A DNA stretch of 11,184 nt from the NCBI GenBank assembly GCA_964518995.1, contig CAZFJU010000151.1, positions 1 to 11,184 on the forward strand. Reading direction: 5' to 3'. The translations under genes were made by a program, and so were the position numbers. The notes below the pieces were generated by a model. It saw only the letters and a program-made list of their open reading frames with translations. It was not told the origin of the DNA and ran no database searches. Source of the stretch: ZC4RG20 sp964518995 (lineage in GTDB: Bacteria > Pseudomonadota > Gammaproteobacteria > Steroidobacterales > Rariloculaceae). Positions 5,333-11,184 of this stretch are shown one piece after another (the stretch's first letter is position 1; each line of letters starts with the position of its first letter).

Positions 5333-7195
5333 CTACCGCGCCCTCGCTTCGAGCCCACGAATGAACGCTGCGAACTGCGCGGCGGCACTCGCGAAATCAC
5401 TGCCTTCCGTCGACGCGACCGTCTCGCGGCCGTGCACGACGCGAATCGTCGCATCAAGCTCCACCGGGCCGGTGGGCAACGGTCGGCGGCGTGCGTGCTC
5501 GACTGCGGCCGTCGCCTCGGCGATCGCTTGATCCGTGCCGCAGTTGCATACATCGACCAGCGCATCGGGCGTGAGCGGCTTACCGGTCAGCGCGACGAGC
5601 GTCTCATCGAACGACGATGCGTTGCCCGGCGCCCAGTAGTGCTCTGCGAGATCGGGGCCGATCCGCGGATTATCCGTCAGGTAGCCATCTCGCTCGAGAA
5701 AGAAGCGCCGTGTCTGCTGAACGGCCATCTCGGCCAATACATAGCCGTGGTAGTAGGCGCTCGACTCGGCTGCAAGCAGGTGTGGAACGGCGAGCACGGG
5801 CCGCACCCCGGCCGTCAGTCCTTGCAGCTCCCGCTCGATGCGCCGGAACGTCTCGAGCACGCGCTCCGGCGTAAGATCTGGATCGGGGATTTCGTACAGC
5901 GCGCGCTCGGCGAACGGCACCGTGAGCATCATGCGCATGTCCCAAGCCCGAAACGGCTGGCGCTCCTCGACCGCGCGCTCGATCAGCTCGAGCGGCATCG
6001 CGCGCCCGCGCGCATCGCGCGCATAGCGCTCGCGCCAGTCCGCGTCGCCAAGCAGCGAATCCATGAACATCGACTGCGTCTCGGCGTAGGCGACGCTGGT
6101 CGGCGCAAACTCGTGGCTGAAGCAGGGCGCATCCGCAAGAATGTTCGCGAAGTGAGCCGCATGTCCGCCCTCATGGAAGAGCGTTTCGGCGGCGACCAGC
6201 CCGCTGCCGACCTGCCCGACCACTGCGTTCGCGGTGAAATTCACGCGCGCCGGGCGCCAGCGGCCGTCATCGAAGAAAGCCGGATCCGGCCCGTGCATGA
6301 AGCCATTCTCGTATTTGCCGACGCGATCGACGAGATCGAGGGTCAGAGTCGCATCGCGATAGCGGACCCCGAGCGCATGGAAGGAACGGCCCCAGCGCTC
6401 GAAGGCATCCGCAAAGCCGAAGTACGGATCGATCTCCCGCTCGACGCTGCCGCCGCGCAGAAAGCGGAAGTTCCACGGCTCGAGCGCGCCGGCGCCGTGA
6501 CGGCGCGCGAACGTTGCCAGCTCCGCTCGAGACTTCTCGGCGGTACGGGCCGCCAGCGCATCGAGCCGATCGAACAGTGACTGCTTGCTCATCCGCTCGA
6601 CGACGGCGACGCGCCATGCGTAGTAGTCCTCGTATCCAAGCATGCGCCCGAGGCGGTTCCGCTTCTTGACGATCTCGAGAAAGCCGGCGTCGAGCACGAA
6701 CGGCTCGATGCTCTTCAATCCTTCGAAGGCTGCTTTGCGGCGCGCCTCGTCCGAATCCGTGCGCATGATCAGAGCCAGCCGAACGCTCGAGGCCGGCACG
6801 TGCTCGCCCGTCCCCGGATCGGTATAGCCGAGCGGCATCATGCTGCGCTTCTCGGCCAACGCGGCCTCGAGCTCGACGATCTCGGCGGACAGCTTGCGGG
6901 CGGCGCGGTCCTCGATGACATGGGCCGCCAGGGTGGCGATCCAGCCATCGAGAACATGCTTCTCCGTGGCCGACGCCCCATCCTGCCGCGCGGCGAGCGC
7001 GCGCAGCGCGGCGAGGCGTTGCGGATCCTGCAGAAACCCGTTCCAGCCGATCTCGGCTTCGGCCATGGCCTTGCGGGCCGCCGGCATATCGTCTGCGAGG
7101 CCCATCTTCGTGACCCAGAACAGGTCTTCCTTGCGCGTATGCAGCTCGACGTACTCGGTCTTGAGCTGCTCGAGAGTGTCTTTTATCGAGCTCAT
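5333..7195 (-). CDS. M3-family zinc metallopeptidase (oligopeptidase)
   Basis: The 620-residue protein has the M3 (thimet oligopeptidase/PepF) zinc site. HEGGH at 341-345, in ETLFHEGGHAAHF, provides two His ligands and the catalytic Glu. E372 in AYAETQSMFMD matches the third ligand, about 30 residues downstream as in the family. YYHGYVLAEM at 481-490 corresponds to the conserved C-terminal His/Tyr substrate-binding segment. No signal peptide is present, so it acts in the cytoplasm on short peptides. The N-terminal half is helical and charged as expected, and the length is normal. The ATG at 7195 is the first good start, although its ribosome site is weak (AAGG lies 14 bases upstream). It lies downstream of the sigma/DUF4252 operon but is separated by a strong stem-loop, so it probably has its own promoter. 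The PepF, Dcp/OpdA and other M3 subgroups are not separable by eye. Confidence 0.92.
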   Translation of the reverse strand: MSSIKDTLEQLKTEYVELHTRKEDLFWVTKMGLADDMPAARKAMAEAEIGWNGFLQDPQRLAALRALAARQDGASATEKHVLDGWIATLAAHVIEDRAARKLSAEIVELEAALAEKRSMMPLGYTDPGTGEHVPASSVRLALIMRTDSDEARRKAAFEGLKSIEPFVLDAGFLEIVKKRNRLGRMLGYEDYYAWRVAVVERMSKQSLFDRLDALAARTAEKSRAELATFARRHGAGALEPWNFRFLRGGSVEREIDPYFGFADAFERWGRSFHALGVRYRDATLTLDLVDRVGKYENGFMHGPDPAFFDDGRWRPARVNFTANAVVGQVGSGLVAAETLFHEGGHAAHFANILADAPCFSHEFAPTSVAYAETQSMFMDSLLGDADWRERYARDARGRAMPLELIERAVEERQPFRAWDMRMMLTVPFAERALYEIPDPDLTPERVLETFRRIERELQGLTAGVRPVLAVPHLLAAESSAYYHGYVLAEMAVQQTRRFFLERDGYLTDNPRIGPDLAEHYWAPGNASSFDETLVALTGKPLTPDALVDVCNCGTDQAIAEATAAVEHARRRPLPTGPVELDATIRVVHGRETVASTEGSDFASAAAQFAAFIRGLEARAR

Positions 7196-7225
7196 CGCGC
7201 CACTTTACGCCTTGTGACGCCGATG

Positions 7226-7260
7226 TGCAGAGCGGCACGCGGCGGCGCGTGCCGCTCGCA
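7226..7260 (-). terminator. Stem-loop after the sigma/anti-sigma/DUF4252 operon
   Basis: Twelve-base arms GAGCGGCACGCG (7230-7241) and CGCGTGCCGCTC (7246-7257) pair perfectly around GCGG. TGC/GCA extends the stem by three pairs past a single bulged A. It begins 10 bases beyond the DUF4252 stop, where a terminator is expected. No U-run follows, so termination may be weak or need other factors, leaving possible read-through into the peptidase gene. Confidence 0.6.
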
Positions 7261-7269
7261 CGCTCATGG

Positions 7270-7893
7270 CTACGGCGCCGCTCGCGGCGCTTCCGCTGGC
7301 TGAGCTGCTGCGGGCTGCGGCCCAGCCGGCTGCGGGCTCAGCGACTGCGGCGCGGCTTGCATAGCGCTCTGCGCGGCGCCGAAGAACGTGCCCAGCATAT
7401 CGCCGAGGCCCATCGACGCGGCGACCCGACCGAGCTGCACGGGATCGATCTGCCCATCGATATTAATGAATACCGCATCGGACGAATCGATGACCATGAA
7501 TGTCATGCCGACCATCGCGCCGTTCTCGACGAGCGCATGGACGCGCACGTTGTCCGTGCCGTCCTGCACGAAGACGACTCGCTCCCAGCCCTGCTGCTCG
7601 AGCGACTGCCCGGTCTCGTTCACGAAGCCGAGCACCGCCGGCGCATCGGCAAGCTCCTCGTAAACGCGGACACTGATGCCGCGCAGCCCGGCGATCATGT
7701 CGGCGGCGCCGGGATCACTCTGCCGCGCCGCGGCTTCCGCAAAGCCGAGCAGCGCCGGGCCAAGATCGATTTGCACGTGCGGCTGGGCCGAGATACCGGG
7801 TATCGAGTCGAATCGGAACACGTCCTGCGCGGACGCTTGCGCGAGCACGCCGCAAGCGGCCGCCGCCAAGATCAATGGCTTGATGGATTGCAT
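7270..7893 (-). CDS. Exported DUF4252-type protein
   Basis: This 207-residue protein starts at the ATG at 7893, with a strong GGAGGT five bases upstream and only two bases after the anti-sigma stop. Much longer upstream readings of the frame run through the anti-sigma gene and are artefacts. Residues 1-22 form a signal peptide with likely cleavage at ASA/QD. C14 is preceded by AAA, a poor lipobox. The body (24-178) fits the DUF4252 pattern: an early VQIDLGPALLGFA region, GLRGISVRVYEE, a central WERVVFVQDGTDNVRVH, then VGMTFMVIDSSDAVFINIDGQIDPVQL. The tail (181-207) is Pro/Ala/Gln-rich. DUF4252 genes often accompany ECF sigma and anti-sigma genes, as here, so it is probably an envelope component of that regulon. 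The molecular role is unknown. Confidence 0.85.
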   Translation of the reverse strand: MQSIKPLILAAAACGVLAQASAQDVFRFDSIPGISAQPHVQIDLGPALLGFAEAAARQSDPGAADMIAGLRGISVRVYEELADAPAVLGFVNETGQSLEQQGWERVVFVQDGTDNVRVHALVENGAMVGMTFMVIDSSDAVFINIDGQIDPVQLGRVAASMGLGDMLGTFFGAAQSAMQAAPQSLSPQPAGPQPAAAQPAEAPRAAP

Positions 7894-7895
7894 GA

Positions 7896-8432
7896 TCAAC
7901 CTCCGTTCTCGCGCGGCTCGTCCGCGCCGTTCTCCGCGTGCGCACCGAAAGCTTCGCGAAGCTCCCGCTGCATGGCTCGTCTCAATTGCGTGCCGGTGAT
8001 TTCGTAGCTCTTGTGCAGATACGCCATCGCCAGCTCGAAGTCGCGCAGCGCCGCCTGCTGCGGCGCGGCGTGGACAGGCGTCTCGACGCGGGGCCCCGAC
8101 TGCATCGATACGATCACGACCGCCGCCAGCACACTTGCCGCGGCCGCGGCCGCGGCCGAGGCCGACGCCCACGACCCCATCGCACGCCGCGTCGACGCGT
8201 CAAACGACGACGGCATCGCGCGGAGCAGCCGGTAATACAACACCAGCGGTACCGGCGTCCGGCCGACGCGCCGCAGTGCGCCGCGCAGCGCGCGCGCTCG
8301 CTCGACCGCAAGGCGCAGCTCAGGGTCGCGCGCGCACGCCGCACGCATTCGGCGCGCGTCTCGGCGCGGCAGGGACCCATCCGCCATCGCCTCGACCCGG
8401 CTCCATGCCCAGCGACTATCGAGCTCCTTCAC
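7896..8432 (-). CDS. Putative anti-sigma factor, single-pass membrane protein
   Basis: I start at the GTG at 8432, which overlaps the sigma stop (GTGA) and has GGAGG seven bases upstream; this gives 178 residues. Residues 1-85 are basic, with many Arg, and would face the cytoplasm. A hydrophobic Ala-rich segment at about 87-110 (SWASASAAAAAAASVL then AAVVIVSM) is a membrane helix, followed by a periplasmic 111-178. No zinc-binding HxxxCxxC motif is visible, so it is not a ZAS-type anti-sigma by sequence. The assignment rests on translational coupling to the ECF gene, one membrane pass and position before DUF4252. The DNA for the Ala tract contains a perfect GC-only hexamer repeat. Confidence 0.72.
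   Translation of the reverse strand: MKELDSRWAWSRVEAMADGSLPRRDARRMRAACARDPELRLAVERARALRGALRRVGRTPVPLVLYYRLLRAMPSSFDASTRRAMGSWASASAAAAAAASVLAAVVIVSMQSGPRVETPVHAAPQQAALRDFELAMAYLHKSYEITGTQLRRAMQRELREAFGAHAENGADEPRENGG
8137..8157. repeat. GC-only hexanucleotide tract in the anti-sigma gene
   Basis: The hexamer GCCGCG is repeated three times and followed by GCC, within the codons for the Ala run of the membrane helix. Gain or loss of one unit would add or remove two alanines and keep the frame. Confidence 0.7.
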
Positions 8433-8983
8433 GATGCATCCTCCATGTCGCGCCGTAGCCGTTTGCGTGCACGATGCAGATAAACCTTCACCTGATTGAC
8501 ATTCAGGTCGAGAATTCGCGCGCACGAAGCCCCGTCGATCCCCTGCATGTCGAACAGGACGACGAGGCTGCGCTGCGGCTCCGGCAGGCGCGCGATGTGC
8601 GCGCGCAGGCGGGCGCCGAGCTCCGCCTGCTGCAGGTGCCAGAGCGGATCGCGATCGTCGCCGGGCTCCGGCCGTTCATCGAGATCGAGCAGCGGACGCG
8701 AGCGCCGCAAACGGTCGACGCAGGCGTTCCGCGCCACTGCGAGCAGCCATTCCTTGGGTCGCTCGACACCGCGGCCGTGCTGCCAGTAGCGCAGAAATGC
8801 TTCCTGGCTGACGTCCTCGGCTTCATGGCGATCATTGAGCAGCAGATGCGCGACGCGGAATACGATGCGCCCATAGCGCAGCACCGCGAGCTTGCACCGC
8901 AACGCGGACACGCCGGGCTCTGCGCCGCGGCTGCGCTCTTCGACGGCGGCCAAGCTCTCTATGATTTTGGATTCGGGCACCAT
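8429..8983 (-). CDS. ECF (group 4) RNA polymerase sigma factor
   Basis: The 184-residue protein has sigma region 2 at about 36-97 (RIVFRVAHLLLNDRHEAEDV then SQEAFLRYWQ, and RPKEWLLAVARNACVDRLRR). Region 4 is at about 122-178 (LPEPQRSLVVLFDMQGIDG, then ARILDLNVNQVKVYLHRARK). Region 3 is absent, as in ECF factors. I start at the ATG at 8983. A longer reading from a GTG at 9052 would extend past a good ECF promoter whose start site lies inside it. The ribosome site is weak. The stop overlaps the anti-sigma GTG, so the two are translationally coupled. The upstream TGTAAC-N16-CGTC element suggests that the sigma factor activates its own operon. The inducing signal is unknown and is probably envelope-related, given the exported DUF4252 partner. 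Confidence 0.92.
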   Translation of the reverse strand: MVPESKIIESLAAVEERSRGAEPGVSALRCKLAVLRYGRIVFRVAHLLLNDRHEAEDVSQEAFLRYWQHGRGVERPKEWLLAVARNACVDRLRRSRPLLDLDERPEPGDDRDPLWHLQQAELGARLRAHIARLPEPQRSLVVLFDMQGIDGASCARILDLNVNQVKVYLHRARKRLRRDMEDAS

Positions 8984-9014
8984 GCCGGTCCGATCATGCT
9001 TGCAACTATGACAA

Positions 9015-9040
9015 GACGGGCACCACAGGCGAAGGTTACA
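9015..9040 (-). promoter_or_regulatory. ECF-type promoter, probably autoregulatory
   Basis: On the minus strand TGTAAC (9040-9035) and CGTC (9018-9015) are 16 bases apart. The AAC core in the -35 element and CGTC in the -10 element are classic ECF promoter features. The predicted start near 9007 gives a leader of about 24 bases to the ATG at 8983. The element sits directly upstream of an ECF gene, where autoregulated promoters are usual. Confidence 0.65.
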
Positions 9041-9147
9041 CTGGCCGAGCACGAAGGCCGCCGCGCTGTCAACGGCTTCCGTCGCCGGCCTGCGGTTGCC
9101 ACAATCGCCGCTCGCGGCGCATGCCGCATCGGCTAATTACAGGAACG

Positions 9148-11184
9148 ATGTCCGAACCGTCAGCACTCGCCGGCAAGATCGCCAAAACCATCGCCGCCGA
9201 AATCGGCGCCGCGCCACCCCAAGTACAAGCCGCCGTGGCACTGCTCGACGACGGCGCAACCGTGCCGTTCATTGCGCGCTATCGAAAGGAAGTCACCGGC
9301 GGGCTCGACGACACGCAGTTGCGCGCGCTAGAGACTCGGCTCACCTATCTGCGCGAGCTCGAGGACCGGCGCGGCACCATCCTCGCGAGCATCGCGGAGC
9401 AGGGCAAGCTGAGCGACGCGCTGCGCGCCGACATCGAAGCGGCGGACAGCAAGTCGCGGCTCGAGGATCTCTACCTGCCCTATCGGCCGAAGCGGCGGAC
9501 GCGAGCCCAGATCGCACGCGAGGCGGGTCTCGAACCGTTGGCCGATCGCCTGCTCGAGGATCCGACCTCGGCGCCGGAGGACGTTGCGATCGCGTTCGTC
9601 GACGCCGCAAAGGGCGTCGCGGACGTCAAGGCGGCGTTGGAGGGCGCGCGCGCCATTCTGATCGAGCGCTGGGGCGAGGATGCCGAGCTGCTGGGCCGCT
9701 TGCGGGAGTGGCTGTGGAGCGCCGGCGTGATTCGCGCCAAGGTCGTCGAAGGCAAGGAGACGGAAGGCGCGAAATACGCCGACTACTTCGATCATGCCGA
9801 GCCGATCGCGGCGATACCGTCGCATCGGCTGCTCGCGTTGCTGCGTGCGCGGCGAGAGAAGATTCTGGAGCTCGATCTCGAGCCGGGACCGGACGTCGAC
9901 AAGGGCCATGCGCAGGCCGAGGCCACGATCGCGCGACGTGCCGGGCTCTCCTTTCGCGGCGCGGCCGCCGATGCTTGGTTGGCGCAGGCGTGCCGGCTCG
10001 CGTGGCGCGCGAAGATCCACATTCATCTTGGCGTCGATCTGCTGAATCGTGCGCGCGAGGCGGCTGAGGAGCAGGCGATCACCGTATTCGGCGACAATCT
10101 GCAGGACCTGCTGCTCGCGGCGCCGGCCGGCCCGCGCGCCGTGATGGGGCTCGATCCCGGGCTCCGCACGGGCGTGAAGGTCGCTGTGGTCGATGCGACC
10201 GGCAAGCTGGTGGCGGCGGGCACGATTTATCCGCACGAGCCGAAACGCCAATGGGACGAGTCGCTGAAAACGCTCACCGCGTTGTGCCGCGCGCACGCCG
10301 TCGAGCTGATCGCCATCGGCAACGGCACCGCGAGCCGCGAGACCGACCGCCTCGCCGGCGAGCTGATCGCGAGCCATGCCGAGCGCAAGATCGCGAAGCT
10401 GGTCGTGAACGAGGCCGGCGCCTCCGTTTATTCCGCGTCGGAGCTCGCCGCGCGCGAGTTTCCGGAGCTCGATGTGTCGCTGCGGGGCGCGGTATCCATC
10501 GCGCGCCGTCTGCAGGACCCGCTCGCGGAGCTCGTCAAGATCGAGCCGAAGTCGATTGGCGTCGGCCAGTACCAGCACGACGTCGACCAGAACCGGCTCG
10601 CACGCGCGCTCGATGCGCGGGTTGAGGACTGCGTGAACGGCGTCGGTGTGCACGTCAACACCGCATCGAGCGCATTGCTCGCGCGGGTCGCCGGTCTGTC
10701 GAGCACCGTCGCGGGCAATATCGTCGACTTCCGCAATGAGAACGGTCCATTCAAGCGCCGCAAAGATTTGCTGAAGGTGACTCGGCTCGGCCAGAAGGCG
10801 TTCGAGCAGTGCGCAGGTTTCTTACGCATCGCAGGCGGCGCCGAGCCGCTCGATGCGTCGGCCGTGCATCCGGAGGCCTATCCGGTGGTCGAGCGCATCG
10901 CACAGCGCGCCGGCCGCAGCGTGCAGGCACTGATCGGCGACTCGGCCTACCTGCGCTCGCTCGACCCGGAACCGTTCACGGACGACAAATTCGGCGTGCC
11001 GACGGTCCGCGACATCCTGCGCGAGCTCGAGAAGCCGGGCCGCGATCCGCGGCCCGAGTTCAAGACCGCGCGCTTCGCGGACGGAGTCGAGAAGCTCGAG
11101 GATCTCAAACCGGGCATGATTCTCGAAGGCGTCGTCAGCAACGTCGCCGCGTTCGGCGCGTTCGTCGATATCGGCGTGCACCAG
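9148..11184 (+). CDS. tex: Tex, S1-domain RNA-binding transcription accessory protein (3' end missing)
   Basis: The frame runs 679 codons from the ATG at 9148 (AGGA four bases upstream) to the window edge without a stop. The N-terminal Tex helical domain is recognisable by VPFIARYRKEVTGGLDD and DLYLPYRPKRRTRAQIA. A YqgF/RNase-H-like domain begins near 332 (VMGLDPGLRTGVKVAVVD). GNGTASRETD, NEAGASVYSASELA and SLRGAVSIARRLQDPLAEL precede the helix-hairpin-helix region, which includes IEPKSIGVGQYQHDV and ENGPFKRRKDLLKVTRLG. The S1 domain starts near 651 (EDLKPGMILEGVVSNVAAFG) and is cut off. About 95 residues are probably missing, judging from the usual length of roughly 770-780. Tex is a nucleic-acid-binding protein of transcription and RNA metabolism. 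It is divergent from the sigma operon with a 164-bp gap, and no link to it is implied. Confidence 0.97.
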   Translation, partial: MSEPSALAGKIAKTIAAEIGAAPPQVQAAVALLDDGATVPFIARYRKEVTGGLDDTQLRALETRLTYLRELEDRRGTILASIAEQGKLSDALRADIEAADSKSRLEDLYLPYRPKRRTRAQIAREAGLEPLADRLLEDPTSAPEDVAIAFVDAAKGVADVKAALEGARAILIERWGEDAELLGRLREWLWSAGVIRAKVVEGKETEGAKYADYFDHAEPIAAIPSHRLLALLRARREKILELDLEPGPDVDKGHAQAEATIARRAGLSFRGAAADAWLAQACRLAWRAKIHIHLGVDLLNRAREAAEEQAITVFGDNLQDLLLAAPAGPRAVMGLDPGLRTGVKVAVVDATGKLVAAGTIYPHEPKRQWDESLKTLTALCRAHAVELIAIGNGTASRETDRLAGELIASHAERKIAKLVVNEAGASVYSASELAAREFPELDVSLRGAVSIARRLQDPLAELVKIEPKSIGVGQYQHDVDQNRLARALDARVEDCVNGVGVHVNTASSALLARVAGLSSTVAGNIVDFRNENGPFKRRKDLLKVTRLGQKAFEQCAGFLRIAGGAEPLDASAVHPEAYPVVERIAQRAGRSVQALIGDSAYLRSLDPEPFTDDKFGVPTVRDILRELEKPGRDPRPEFKTARFADGVEKLEDLKPGMILEGVVSNVAAFGAFVDIGVHQ

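Noticed and set aside
5291..6580. 429-residue plus-strand frame opposite the M3 peptidase
   Set aside because: It is antisense to a complete peptidase with intact zinc motif; it is Arg-rich with no recognisable fold.
7894..8172. Upstream extension of the DUF4252 frame to 300 residues
   Set aside because: The extension overlaps the anti-sigma gene in another frame. The ATG at 7893 has a strong ribosome site and begins a signal peptide.
8984..9052. N-terminal extension of the sigma factor with a CPSCHSC motif
   Set aside because: The ECF promoter and its predicted start site lie within this stretch, so it would not be transcribed in full from that promoter. The sigma fold is complete without it.
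1..11184. tRNA, rRNA, transposase or integrase genes
   Set aside because: None is recognisable by eye on either strand, so there is no direct sign of a mobile element.

Overview
This window looks like a GC-rich gammaproteobacterial chromosome segment. The base composition, a Tex protein with the proteobacterial domain order, an ECF sigma/anti-sigma/DUF4252 operon and GC-rich stem-loops in place of U-tailed terminators suggest Xanthomonadales, Nevskiales or a relative. That lineage is an inference from gene style, not a search result.

Region 1 (1-2910, minus strand) is a run of three genes for secreted proteins, transcribed leftwards. The first two, called A (1699-2910) and B (453-1664) here, are paralogues of exactly 403 residues. 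Each has a signal peptide, an Asn/Ser/Asp/Ala/Gly-rich repeat block with the same 28-28-28-28-34 spacing, and a shared C-terminal GINV..QNLG...QQ.VNVQANL tail. A stable stem-loop with a GAAA loop separates them from the third gene, called C (start at 370, running off the left edge). C is a smaller exported protein with a related QNTGNNVLIQN motif. The set resembles a functional-amyloid or fibre system (Fap- or curli-like in logic), and I cannot assign it to a described family.

Region 2 (2911-5263) holds a 331-bp divergent control region. After it come a LuxR/GerE-type regulator without a receiver domain and, 27 bp downstream in the same frame, a long coiled-coil protein ending in an FHA domain. 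The simplest reading is that this pair controls or organises the divergent fibre genes. A convergent stem-loop at 5289-5310 closes the region.

Region 3 (5333-8983, minus strand) contains a cytoplasmic M3-family metallopeptidase. Upstream of it is a tightly coupled operon of ECF sigma factor, single-pass putative anti-sigma factor and exported DUF4252 protein. The sigma gene has a convincing ECF-type promoter just upstream, which suggests autoregulation. A 12-bp stem-loop follows the operon.

Region 4 (9148-end, plus strand) is the start of tex, cut off in its S1 domain by the window edge. Long plus-strand frames opposite the repeat genes and the peptidase are antisense shadows and are not annotated.
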